From positions 1-43,402 of the forward strand of contig JAGHAF010000104.1 in assembly GCA_021161675.1 (NCBI GenBank): a stretch of 43,402 bases of DNA, in the 5' to 3' direction. This DNA comes from Planctomycetota bacterium. Lineage in GTDB: Bacteria; Planctomycetota; Brocadiia; SM23-32. Within the stretch, counting starts at the first letter, position 1, and each line of letters starts with the position of its first letter. Positions 6,670 to 14,717 of this stretch are shown here, in pieces. Position numbers and translations under genes: made by a program. A model generated the notes under the pieces. That model made no database searches, was not told the DNA's origin, and saw nothing but the letters and a program-made list of their open reading frames with translations.

Positions 6670-8331
6670 ATGCTTCGCTGCGACAATTCCATATCGGCTG
6701 CGGGCGCGAAGCCGTCCCCGGGATGGCGCATGCCGGCTTGCGCTGCGGCGGGCGGCCTGATGCTGTACCTGTCGTTCCCACCGGCGGACCTCGGGCCGCT
6801 TGCTTTCCTGGCGCTGGTTCCCTTCCTGATGAGCGTCCGGATGGCCCGTTCCTATCGCGGCGCCTTGCTGGCGGGCCTGGTGGCGGCGACCGTGGCTTAC
6901 GTGCCGGCCTTCGCCTGGGTGGCGAGCGTGGCCCCGGGCGGATGGCTGGCGCTGTCCTTCTACGTGGGACTCTACGTGATAGTAGCCGCTCCCGTGATCC
7001 GCTTCTTCCAGCGCCGCTGCCCCGCCTTCTGGCCGGCGCTGACGGCCATGCTCTGGACCGGCCTGGAGTTCTTGCGGATGCGCCTGGGGCCGGGATTCCC
7101 GTGGCTCTTTGTCGGCTACACCCAGTATCGCTTCGTGGATCTGCTGCAAATGGCCGCCTGGGGCGGCGTCTTCGCGCTCACCTTCATTGTGGTCCTGTTT
7201 AACGCTTCTCTCGCCGCTATGCTCTCGCCGTCAATTACGGCCTCCGGGAAGGTCCCGAGGCGCAGCTGGGCTCTTTTCGCCGGGACGCTGGCTCTGCTGA
7301 CGCTCGCCACGGCCGCGGGTAGCACGATGCGGGGACGCGTGCGCCTGGAGGAAGGCCCCGTGGTCGGCGTCGTGCAGCAGAACTTTCCGCGCCTTGTCGA
7401 GGAGATTTTCAGAGCGCCGCAGCCCGGAGAGGACATCTACGCGCCGGGCGAGGCGGAAATCCGCAAAGCCGTTTCCCTCAGCGAGAGTCTGGAAGGAAAG
7501 GGGCCGAGCCTGATCGTGTGGCCTGAGACCACGGTTCAGTTGCCGCTGAACCTGTCGCCAAACCTCCTGCAAAGCGCCCGGGAGCGCAGCATATTGATGC
7601 AGGTGCGGCAAGATTTCCGCGAACTGGGGCGCCGCATGGGATGCCACCTTCTGGTGGGCGCGCCCACTTACTTCCCGCGCTCCGCCGGCTATGTGGAGAG
7701 CGTCAAGTACGGCGCCACCGTAAAGAACTTCGGCAACAGCGCCCTCATGTTCTCCCCGGAAGGCGAGTTCGAGGGCCGCTATGACAAGATGAAACTGGTT
7801 CCCTTCGGCGAATACATACCGCTTCGCGACGCGCTGCCGTTCCTCCAGGTCTTCACCCCTATGACGCGAGAGCTTACGCCCGGCGACCGGCCGGTCGTCT
7901 TCACGCTCCCCGGCGAGGGAGAAGAGGTGGGGCTCGGACCGTTGATATGTTACGAGGATGTTTTCCCGTCGCTTACCCGCGCCTTCCGCCGGAAGGGGGC
8001 GGACGTGCTCGTCAACCTCACGGACGAGGGCTGGTACAGGATTCCCGGCGAGCTGGGCCAACACCTGGCCATGGCCGTGTTCCGGGCGGTGGAGACGCGC
8101 ACGAGCGTCGTCCGCGCGGCCAACACGGGCATATCCTGCTTCATCGGGCCGCGCGGGGAAATCTACGCGCGCCTCAAGCCTCATCATGAGGGCGCTCTCG
8201 CCGCGCATGTCCGGCTCTGCAAAGCGAGCACACCGTACGTGCGACATGGCGACGTATTCGCCATCGCCTGCCTGGTGTTGAGTCTGGCCGCGCTCGGGAC
8301 CCTGGCGGCGCTTCGCCGCCGCAGCGTTTAG
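6670..8331 (+). CDS. lnt: apolipoprotein N-acyltransferase
   Basis: A 553-residue inner-membrane enzyme that adds the third acyl chain to the N-terminal cysteine of lipoproteins in the periplasmic leaflet. It has a membrane part with several helices (about residues 20-225) and a C-terminal nitrilase domain. The nitrilase triad is recognisable: Glu in IVWPETT (about 286), Lys in the YDKMKLVPFGEYIP stretch, and Cys in LICYEDVFP (about 427). The ending TRTSVVRAANTGIS is also typical. The ATG follows AGCAGGGGA and lies 51 bases after the LptF/G-like gene, so both probably form an envelope operon. The stop overlaps the stop region of the convergent flavodoxin-like gene by four bases. Two lipoproteins in this window (the efflux OMF and the OmpA-type protein) are plausible substrates. 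Confidence 0.95.
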   Translation: MLRCDNSISAAGAKPSPGWRMPACAAAGGLMLYLSFPPADLGPLAFLALVPFLMSVRMARSYRGALLAGLVAATVAYVPAFAWVASVAPGGWLALSFYVGLYVIVAAPVIRFFQRRCPAFWPALTAMLWTGLEFLRMRLGPGFPWLFVGYTQYRFVDLLQMAAWGGVFALTFIVVLFNASLAAMLSPSITASGKVPRRSWALFAGTLALLTLATAAGSTMRGRVRLEEGPVVGVVQQNFPRLVEEIFRAPQPGEDIYAPGEAEIRKAVSLSESLEGKGPSLIVWPETTVQLPLNLSPNLLQSARERSILMQVRQDFRELGRRMGCHLLVGAPTYFPRSAGYVESVKYGATVKNFGNSALMFSPEGEFEGRYDKMKLVPFGEYIPLRDALPFLQVFTPMTRELTPGDRPVVFTLPGEGEEVGLGPLICYEDVFPSLTRAFRRKGADVLVNLTDEGWYRIPGELGQHLAMAVFRAVETRTSVVRAANTGISCFIGPRGEIYARLKPHHEGALAAHVRLCKASTPYVRHGDVFAIACLVLSLAALGTLAALRRRSV

Positions 8332-8900
8332 CCCGGAAATCGGAGCAGTTCGCCGGCGGCGTCCCTTGCCTCGCGCAGGTAGTCCGGCCGGCGCTCGATG
8401 TCGTCCGCCCCGTCCAGGCCCGGGAAGAACCGGCTCACGGGACAGGCGACGTTTAGCGCCGAAAACCAGGTCTTGACCGTGGTGAGACACGAGCGGTAGT
8501 AGCGCTCTCGGCGCATGGCCCCGGCGCAAAGAAACATCCCCGCCCGCCGCGGCTCGGGAGGATCGGCCAGCAGGTAAGTGCGCGCCCAGAGGCACTGGAA
8601 GCGATCAATCATCACTTTGAATGACCCCGGCAGCGCCGTGAAGTAGATGGGGGAGGCCACCACGATGCGCTTCGCTTCGCAGAAACGCGGGTAGAGGGCC
8701 TGCATCTCGTCCTGCTGAACGCAGACGCCGGTCTCCATACAGGCGTTGCAACCGAGGCACGGCGATATGGAAAGCTCCCGCGGGATTATCCTCTCGACCG
8801 TAGCGCCCCCGGCCTCGAACACCTCGATGGCGGCGTCCAGGATGGTGTCGCTGTTGCCCCCCCGCCGGCTGCTGGCCGCCACGGCGATTACCTCGCTCAT
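8328..8900 (-). CDS. flavodoxin-fold NADPH-dependent FMN reductase / iron-sulfur flavoprotein-like
   Basis: A 190-residue cytoplasmic protein of the flavodoxin-like reductase family. The FMN phosphate loop is visible as [10 protein letters not shown] near the N-terminus, followed by a cysteine-rich stretch [13 protein letters not shown] (about residues 48-60) as in iron-sulfur flavoproteins, and by [19 protein letters not shown]. These point to an FMN-binding oxidoreductase. Whether a [4Fe-4S] cluster is bound cannot be told; the Cys spacing is compatible. Its ATG overlaps the stop of queC (ATGA), so the two are translationally coupled. Substrate unknown. Confidence 0.85.
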   Translation of the reverse strand: MSEVIAVAASSRRGGNSDTILDAAIEVFEAGGATVERIIPRELSISPCLGCNACMETGVCVQQDEMQALYPRFCEAKRIVVASPIYFTALPGSFKVMIDRFQCLWARTYLLADPPEPRRAGMFLCAGAMRRERYYRSCLTTVKTWFSALNVACPVSRFFPGLDGADDIERRPDYLREARDAAGELLRFPG

Positions 8901-9601
8901 AGCTCCTCCAGGTATCTGGTCGGGTCCGGCGCGCCTGCCTCAAGAAAGCCCTTGCGGCGGAGCCGGCAGCTATCGCACCGGCCGCAGGCGCGCCCCTGCG
9001 GGTCGGGCTCGTAGCAGCTCACCGTAAGGGAGTAGTCCAGGCCCAGGCGCATCCCGGTTCGAATTATCTCAGACTTGCTCATCGCTATCAGCGGAGCTTC
9101 AATGCGGGGGGCCCGCCCCTGGACGGCCCTGCGCGTCGCAAGGCGCGCAAGTTCGCGGAACGCCGCGATGAACTGGGGCCGGCAGTCCGGATAGCCGCTG
9201 TAGTCCACCGCGTTGACGCCGATGAAGATCGCGTCAGCCTCCATAACTTCAGCGTAGGCGAGCGCGAACGCGAGGAAGATCGTATTCCTGGCGGGCACGT
9301 ACGTGATCGGGATCCCGCCGCCGGACGCCCCGCCCAAGGGCAGGTCGCAGGCGGAATCGGTCAGCGCGGAGCCGCCCAGCTCGCCGATGGGAAGCTCCAG
9401 CACGCGGTGCCCAGCGGCGCCGAGCGCTCGCGCCACGCGCCGGGCGGCCCCCAGCTCCACGGCGTTTCGCTGGCCGTAGCGGAAGCTCAACGCATGGCAC
9501 ACGTAGCCCCCCTCGCGGGCCAGGGCCAGCGCGGTGGCGGAATCCATCCCCCCGCTGAGTAACACCACCGCCCGCTTGCGCGCCTGCTCATCCGGTTTCA
9601 T
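8897..9601 (-). CDS. queC: 7-cyano-7-deazaguanine synthase
   Basis: A 234-residue enzyme that converts 7-carboxy-7-deazaguanine to preQ0 with ATP and ammonia, in queuosine synthesis. The PP-loop [13 protein letters not shown] is near the N-terminus, [20 protein letters not shown] is the conserved middle block, and the zinc-binding Cys set SCYEPDP...[11 protein letters not shown] is near the C-terminus. I chose the ATG at 9601 because GGAGGGAGG precedes it; a start 45 bases upstream adds a leader with no homology. No queD, queE or queF is adjacent, and I see no preQ1-type riboswitch in the leader. It is coupled to the flavodoxin-like gene by a four-base overlap. Confidence 0.95.
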   Translation of the reverse strand: MKPDEQARKRAVVLLSGGMDSATALALAREGGYVCHALSFRYGQRNAVELGAARRVARALGAAGHRVLELPIGELGGSALTDSACDLPLGGASGGGIPITYVPARNTIFLAFALAYAEVMEADAIFIGVNAVDYSGYPDCRPQFIAAFRELARLATRRAVQGRAPRIEAPLIAMSKSEIIRTGMRLGLDYSLTVSCYEPDPQGRACGRCDSCRLRRKGFLEAGAPDPTRYLEEL

Positions 9602-9658
9602 GTAATCCTCCCTCCATAAGATATATGGGGGCGTGCGAAAATGCAACGCGCATCGGGC

Positions 9659-9687
9659 TTGCTCGCGCGCTGGCGAGACTATAGACT
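9659..9687 (+). promoter_or_regulatory. possible promoter of gmd-fcl
   Basis: TTGCTC (9659-9664) and TAGACT (9682-9687) are separated by 17 bases. The match is modest. If real, the start point near 9694 lies downstream of the in-frame ATG at 9641 and supports the GTG at 9737 as the gmd start. Confidence 0.35.
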
Positions 9688-9736
9688 ATTACCTGCGACT
9701 TCACTGCTGCGTCTCGGCGTTTCCAGGAGAGCGCTT

Positions 9737-10780
9737 GTGAAAAAAGCATTGATCACCGGCATCACCGGACAGGACGGCTCCTACCTGGCGGAACTGCTGC
9801 TGGACAAGGGCTACGAAGTCCATGGCATCATCCGCCGGGCCTCCGTTTTCAACACGGAGCGCATAGACCACATCTACCAGGACCCCCATGAGAAAGATCG
9901 CCGGCTCAAGCTCTACTACGGCGACATGGTGGACGGAAGCAACATCGCCCGGCTCGTCGAGAGCATCGTGCCGGACGAAATCTACAACCTGGCCGCCCAG
10001 AGCCACGTGGGCGTCTCCTTCGAGCAGCCCGTCTACACGGCTGACGTGGCTGCGCTCGGCACGCTCAGGCTCCTGGAAGCGGTGCGCGACGCCCGGCTGG
10101 ACACCCGATTCTACCAGGCGTCCAGCAGCGAGATGTACGGCGCTCCCCCGCAGGCGCCCCAGACTGAGCGGACCCCCTTCCGCCCTCGCAGCCCTTACGC
10201 CGCCGCCAAGCTCTTCGCCCACTGGATGAGCGTCACCTATCGCGAGGCATACGGGCTCTACGCATGCAGCGGCATACTGTTCAACCACGAGTCGCCGCGC
10301 CGCGGCAAGCGCTTTGTCACGCGGAAGATAACCCGCGCAGTCGCCCGCATTCGCGCCGGGCTCCAGCAGAAGGTCTACCTGGGCAACCTCGACGCCGAAC
10401 GCGATTGGGGCTACGCCCCCGAATACGTCGAGGCAATGTGGATGATGCTCAACCATGACGGACCCGACGACTACGTGATCGCCACCGGCGAGAACCACTC
10501 CGTGCGCGAGTTCGCCGAGCTTGCCTTCGCCGCCGGCGGGTTCAGCATCGAGTGGCAGGGCCACGGGGAGAGCGAGAAGGCTCTCGACACCGAGAGCGGC
10601 CGAACACTGGTCGAGGTGGACCCCCGCTACTTCCGCCCCGCAGAAGTGACCTCCCTGCTGGGCGACGCATCCAAAGCGCGAGAGTCCCTGGGCTGGGAGC
10701 CTCAGACTTCCTTCGAAGAGCTGGTGCGCATCATGGTGGAAGCGGACGTGAAGGCTGTCGAGGAGGATCCCCGAAGATGA
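9737..10780 (+). CDS. gmd: GDP-mannose 4,6-dehydratase
   Basis: A 347-residue short-chain dehydrogenase-type enzyme that turns GDP-D-mannose into GDP-4-keto-6-deoxy-D-mannose. It shows the NADP-binding [19 protein letters not shown], the [14 protein letters not shown] block, [13 protein letters not shown], the catalytic Ser-Ser-Glu in SSSEMYG, the YxxxK pair in PYAAAKLF, and [19 protein letters not shown]. The GTG start at 9737 has AGGAGA six bases upstream; an ATG at 9641 would add 32 unrelated residues. Its stop overlaps the fcl start (ATGA), so product and consumer are coupled. No glycosyltransferase lies nearby. Confidence 0.95.
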   Translation: MKKALITGITGQDGSYLAELLLDKGYEVHGIIRRASVFNTERIDHIYQDPHEKDRRLKLYYGDMVDGSNIARLVESIVPDEIYNLAAQSHVGVSFEQPVYTADVAALGTLRLLEAVRDARLDTRFYQASSSEMYGAPPQAPQTERTPFRPRSPYAAAKLFAHWMSVTYREAYGLYACSGILFNHESPRRGKRFVTRKITRAVARIRAGLQQKVYLGNLDAERDWGYAPEYVEAMWMMLNHDGPDDYVIATGENHSVREFAELAFAAGGFSIEWQGHGESEKALDTESGRTLVEVDPRYFRPAEVTSLLGDASKARESLGWEPQTSFEELVRIMVEADVKAVEEDPRR

Positions 10781-11727
10781 GCTTCTGGCAGGGAAAGAGC
10801 GTCGTCGTTACGGGCGGGGCCGGTTTCCTCGGCTCCTACGTGGTCGAGCAGATACGCGCCCGAAAGCCCGGAAGGCTCCTCGTGCCGCGCAGCGCGCAGT
10901 ACGACCTGCGAAAAGAGGGCGACGTCGTCCGCATGTACGAGGACAGCGACGCCGACGTGGTGATTCACCTCGCGGCCACGGTGGGAGGCATCGGCGCGAA
11001 CCGCCGCAACCCCGGGCGATTCTTCTACGACAACGCCATCATGGGCATCCATCTGATCGAGCAGGCCCGGCTCAGCGGGGTGGAGAAGATCGTGGTCATC
11101 GGCACCGTGTGCGCCTATCCCAAGTTCACCCCGGCGCCCTTCAAAGAGGAAGACCTCTGGAAGGGCTACCCGGAGGAGACGAACGCCCCCTACGGCCTGG
11201 CCAAGAAGATGCTCCTCGTGCAGACGCAGGCATATCGGCGGCAGTACGGCCTGAGCGGGATATTCCTGATCCCGGTGAACCTGTACGGCCCCCGGGATAA
11301 CTTCGAGCCCGCCGTCTCACACGTCATACCGGCGATCATCCGCAAGTGCATCGAGGCAAGGCGGCAGGGCGCCGAGAGCGTCACCGCCTGGGGCACCGGC
11401 CGGCCCACGCGGGAGTTCCTCTACGTGGAGGACGCCGCGCGGGGCATCGCGCTGGCCGCCGAGCGCTACGACAAGCCGGCGCCGGTGAACCTGGGTTCGG
11501 CCCGGGAGATATCAATCAAAGACCTGGTGAAGCTGATAGCCGAACTGACCGGCTACGAGGGCCGCATCGAGTGGGACGCCTCTCAGCCCGACGGTCAGCC
11601 GCGGCGGAAGCTGGACACCAGCCGCGCCAGGGAAGAATTCGGTTTCGAGGCGCAGACCGACTTCCGCGAAGGCCTGGAGCGCACCATCCGATGGTGCCAG
11701 AACAACTGCTCCTGGGCACGGGGATAA
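10777..11727 (+). CDS. fcl: GDP-L-fucose synthase (GDP-4-keto-6-deoxymannose epimerase/reductase)
   Basis: A 316-residue enzyme completing GDP-L-fucose synthesis after gmd. It has the [10 protein letters not shown] nucleotide loop, the conserved [20 protein letters not shown] block, the catalytic region GTVCAYPKF (with the expected Cys), YGLAKKM (YxxxK), and NLYGPRDNF. The ATG overlaps the gmd stop and follows GAGGAGG. The end [13 protein letters not shown] matches the family. GDP-fucose would feed fucosylated surface glycan or LPS, in keeping with the envelope genes nearby. Confidence 0.95.
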   Translation: MSFWQGKSVVVTGGAGFLGSYVVEQIRARKPGRLLVPRSAQYDLRKEGDVVRMYEDSDADVVIHLAATVGGIGANRRNPGRFFYDNAIMGIHLIEQARLSGVEKIVVIGTVCAYPKFTPAPFKEEDLWKGYPEETNAPYGLAKKMLLVQTQAYRRQYGLSGIFLIPVNLYGPRDNFEPAVSHVIPAIIRKCIEARRQGAESVTAWGTGRPTREFLYVEDAARGIALAAERYDKPAPVNLGSAREISIKDLVKLIAELTGYEGRIEWDASQPDGQPRRKLDTSRAREEFGFEAQTDFREGLERTIRWCQNNCSWARG

Positions 11728-11968
11728 TGCCCGCTCGTAACATGTGTGTGCGCGGGAGCGCGCGAAAACCGCACGGGGGCCTCGCCCACGCCGCACAGCG
11801 TCGTTATAGCCCATACATCGGTCGTACATCAATGAGTATGCAGGCCGCAGATGACCGCACGTCCAATGACGCTTTCGGTCAGTCTGTCCGTTTGGTCTGT
11901 GTTCATCGGCGTTCATCGGCGGTTTATCTTTCCCCTTTTGCGCGCATCCTTCTGCCTTCCCAGGCCTT
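11728..11968. other. intergenic stretch holding dispersed low-complexity repeats
   Basis: No gene is seen. It holds a tandem GTTCATCGGC pair and a CCTTCTGCC/CATCCTTCC pyrimidine-rich run that continues across the histidine-kinase stop codon. A possible terminator for fcl was looked for and not found. Confidence 0.5.
11899..11927. repeat. tandem decamer GTTCATCGGC x2 with partial flanks
   Basis: Two exact adjacent copies of GTTCATCGGC (11901-11920) followed by GGTTTATC. On the minus strand it reads GATAAACC then GCCGATGAAC twice. I recall similar strings between genes of many environmental bacteria, but cannot confirm that here. Confidence 0.6.
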
Positions 11969-11980
11969 TCATCCTTCCTG
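11945..11980. repeat. pyrimidine-rich repeat (minus strand GGAAGGATGAA / GGCAGAAGGATG) across a stop codon
   Basis: On the minus strand it contains GGAAGGATGAAAGG and GGCAGAAGGATG. The histidine-kinase stop (TGA at 11969-11971) lies within its GGATGA. The related string at 37527-37553 carries the start codon of the subtilase gene. Confidence 0.55.
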
Positions 11981-14476
11981 CGGGGCCCCCTGTGTCGCCG
12001 CCGGAAGGGTGAAGTGGAAGGTGGAGCCCCGGCCGAGATCGGACTGCGCCCAGATGCGGCCGCCGTGGCGCCGGATGATACGTTCGCACAGCGCCAGTCC
12101 CACTCCGTCCCCCTCGTACTGGTCGCTGCTGAAGAGCCGCTTGAAAAGCCCGAATATCTGTTCCAGATAAGGCTCTGCGATACCGATGCCGTTGTCTCTG
12201 ATTGCGAAATGGACCACGTCGCCCTCGATCTGGCTGGAGATTGTCACCTGCGGGGGCCTGTCCGGGTCGCGGAACTTCAAAGCGTTGTCGATTATGTTCT
12301 GGAAGACCTGCTGCAATTCGACGGGGTCCGCCATGACGTCGGGCAGGGAGTTCTCGATGGCCAGTTCGGCGCCACAGGCCTCAAGCGCCTCGGCGAGGAC
12401 CTCGATCGCGTCCTCCGCGCAATCCTGCGCGCCGGTCACCGTGGACGTCGTGGCCCGGCTCTGTATCCGGCTGATGGATAGCAGATGCTGGATCAGCCGC
12501 TTCATGTGCCGGGCGGCCGCCCGGATGCTGCGCAGGTGACGCCGGGACTGTTCGGACAGTTCGACCCCGCTGTCTTCCTCCAGGAATTCGCTGAAGGTGT
12601 GGATCTTCCGCAAAGGGGCCTGAAGGTCGTGCGAGATGCCGGAGGCGAACTCATGCAGGTCGCGGTTGGTCTGTTCAAGTTCGCGGTTGGCTCTCTCGAG
12701 GCGCGTGGCGTAGTCGCGGAGCGCCGCTTCCGCCTTCACACGCTCGGTGATGTCGCGATCGAATCCCAGAAGGTGGTGCTCGTCGCCCACTCTCATGGAG
12801 ACTGCCGTCCATTCGTGCACGTTCTCCTTGCCGTCGGGCCGCTTCCACGAATCCACGCCGCTCTCGGGGACTCCCTCGGAGAGCCCGTTGGGAACCGCCT
12901 CTTTCACACGCTCCAGCCATTCCGCCCCCCCGATCAGTTCACTCAGGTCGTGGGTGTTCTCGAGTTCCTCGCGCGTGAAGCCGGATATTCTGATAAACCA
13001 GTCGCTGCGGAAAACCAACTGCTGCAGGTCCGGTGTTTCAGCGTCTTCCATCTGTCCCTTCACCTCGACCAGCGCATTCAGGTCAGGAGCGCTCAGCAGT
13101 TCCTCGCGCGAGTAGCCGGACATCTCGACGAACCGATCGTTGCAGAAAAGCAGCTTCCGCGCGCCCGATTCCGGGTCCCAGCGGCAGATGCTGATCCCCT
13201 CGAACGAGGTCTCCACCAGCCGCCGGAAGAGCTCCTCGCTCTCTGCGAGGGCCCGGCGCGCCAGTTTCTGCGCGCTGATGTCACGAAAGACACCGACCAG
13301 CGCGCTATAGCCGGCGGGGTCCTGTATTAGGCGGCGGCTGTCACTGATCCAGACATAGTGGCCGTCCTTGTGTCTGAAGCGGAATTCAAGGCGCCTTTCC
13401 TCGGCGCCCGGCGCCGCTTCCTCGGCGGTGAGCATCACCCGCTCGAAGTCGTCGGGATGGACCATCTCTCCCAGTACGTCCAGCCGCACTTGTTTGACTT
13501 CGTCCGAACTGAAACCCAGGACGTTTTCTACGGAAGGGCTCAGGTACTCGAACTGATCCTTATCGAGATTGACTTTATAGACTACGTCCCTGACGTTCTC
13601 TATGACCGCGCGGAAGCTGTCTTCTGATTGCTCCAGCTTCTGGCGCGAGAGCCATTCCTCGGTGATGTCATGGTCTATGCCCAGGATGTAGCAGGCGCTT
13701 CCGTTTTTCCAGGGGATAGCCAGGTAGCGGTAGTAGTTCTCCTTGCCGTCCGGGCGCCTCCAGGAAGACACTCCCCGGTAAGGGATTTCATAGCCGATGT
13801 GTTTCCACCGAAAATCGCTGAAACGTTGTGGCACAACGATAGCGACCAGGTCATTAAGATTCTCGGCGCTCTCCAGCTCCTCGCGCGAGTAGCCGGACAT
13901 CTCCACGTAGCGCTCGTTGCAGTAGAGCAGTGTTCTTCTCTCGGCGAGGGGATCGTATTTGCAGATGTTGATCCCATCGAAAGGATCGTGCATCAGCATC
14001 CCGAGGGAAGGCAGAATATCGGCCACGGCAAATGCGCCCTCCTCTACGGGGAGAAGCGCCGCCTCTTTCACGGCTTCCGAAAGGAGGGAACCCAGGTTGC
14101 CGAACTCCGCCTCCGGGACATAGCTGCCCGGCCAATCGGTCTGTTCGTAGTAGGCGCTCTCGCCGGCCGCCAGGGACGCGCCCTCCTTCGCCCCGCTCAG
14201 CGAGGCTTCGGAGGACAAGCCGACGGCGAGGAACGCCGCCCGAGGGGCGAATATCATGGCCAGATGGGCGATTCTCATCTGGCTTTGGACTACGAGCTGC
14301 GCGTTGGCAATGATGGCGTCAGGCGGGTTGCCCTCGTCGGCGCGCTTCTTCAGCGCCCTCTCGTAGGCTGGCCAGCCGTCCACATGCTCAGAGGTGAAAT
14401 CAATCCCCCCCCGACGCAACGCCCCCTCGATCGCATCCGCCTCAGCGGCCGCACCCGCCACGGTCAAGATGTCCAT
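11969..14476 (-). CDS. multi-PAS sensor histidine kinase
   Basis: An 835-residue kinase with no obvious membrane segment, so probably cytoplasmic. Residues 1-125 look like a degenerate receiver-type domain without a clear phospho-Asp. Several PAS segments follow: FDGINICKYDP...YVEMSGYSREEL (about 160-285), FRAVIENVRDVVYKV with a PAC tail (about 290-405), FEGISICRWDP...FVEMSGYSREEL (about 410-470) and DWFIRISGFTREEL (about 485-590). The first and third are near-duplicates. HisKA has its phospho-His in ASGISHDLQAPLRK (about 620), and the ATPase domain shows NIIDNALKF, IRDNGIGI and GDGVGLALC. I chose the ATG at 14476 because AGAGGAG lies five bases upstream; an ATG 18 bases earlier has only a G run. 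No response regulator is adjacent, though the HTH-receiver protein at 23.1 kb is a candidate partner. Confidence 0.92.
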   Translation of the reverse strand: MDILTVAGAAAEADAIEGALRRGGIDFTSEHVDGWPAYERALKKRADEGNPPDAIIANAQLVVQSQMRIAHLAMIFAPRAAFLAVGLSSEASLSGAKEGASLAAGESAYYEQTDWPGSYVPEAEFGNLGSLLSEAVKEAALLPVEEGAFAVADILPSLGMLMHDPFDGINICKYDPLAERRTLLYCNERYVEMSGYSREELESAENLNDLVAIVVPQRFSDFRWKHIGYEIPYRGVSSWRRPDGKENYYRYLAIPWKNGSACYILGIDHDITEEWLSRQKLEQSEDSFRAVIENVRDVVYKVNLDKDQFEYLSPSVENVLGFSSDEVKQVRLDVLGEMVHPDDFERVMLTAEEAAPGAEERRLEFRFRHKDGHYVWISDSRRLIQDPAGYSALVGVFRDISAQKLARRALAESEELFRRLVETSFEGISICRWDPESGARKLLFCNDRFVEMSGYSREELLSAPDLNALVEVKGQMEDAETPDLQQLVFRSDWFIRISGFTREELENTHDLSELIGGAEWLERVKEAVPNGLSEGVPESGVDSWKRPDGKENVHEWTAVSMRVGDEHHLLGFDRDITERVKAEAALRDYATRLERANRELEQTNRDLHEFASGISHDLQAPLRKIHTFSEFLEEDSGVELSEQSRRHLRSIRAAARHMKRLIQHLLSISRIQSRATTSTVTGAQDCAEDAIEVLAEALEACGAELAIENSLPDVMADPVELQQVFQNIIDNALKFRDPDRPPQVTISSQIEGDVVHFAIRDNGIGIAEPYLEQIFGLFKRLFSSDQYEGDGVGLALCERIIRRHGGRIWAQSDLGRGSTFHFTLPAATQGAPQEG

Positions 14477-14521
14477 TGCGCTCCTCTGTGCCATCGTACA
14501 TCCCCCCCCCTCTAATCACGT

Positions 14522-14552
14522 ATTATACCTTGGCGGGCGCATCCCCTGTCAA
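14522..14552 (-). promoter_or_regulatory. promoter candidate for the histidine kinase
   Basis: On the minus strand TTGACA (14547-14552) is followed by TATAAT (14522-14527). Both boxes are perfect but the 19-base spacer is longer than ideal. The start point would be near 14515. Confidence 0.5.
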
Positions 14553-14650
14553 GCATCGGCTTTCTGAACACCTGCGCGCGAGGGGACGGAAATCTCTACC
14601 ATCTCCCTCATTCAGCTGAAGTGTTACATCTAATGAAGAATGACACACTG

Positions 14651-14680
14651 TTGACCTGAGCGGGGGGCAGACGATACCAT
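14651..14680 (+). promoter_or_regulatory. weak promoter candidate for mutS2
   Basis: TTGACC (14651-14656) and TACCAT (14675-14680) are 18 bases apart, about 40 bases before the GTG start. The -10 match is only partial. Confidence 0.3.
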
Positions 14681-14717
14681 CGCCGATTGACTCGAACGAT
14701 GCTCACTTCCAGAGCGT

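Noticed and set aside
9602..9736. preQ1 riboswitch before queC
   Set aside because: Looked for the C-rich loop and A-rich tail of preQ1-I and found neither in the leader.
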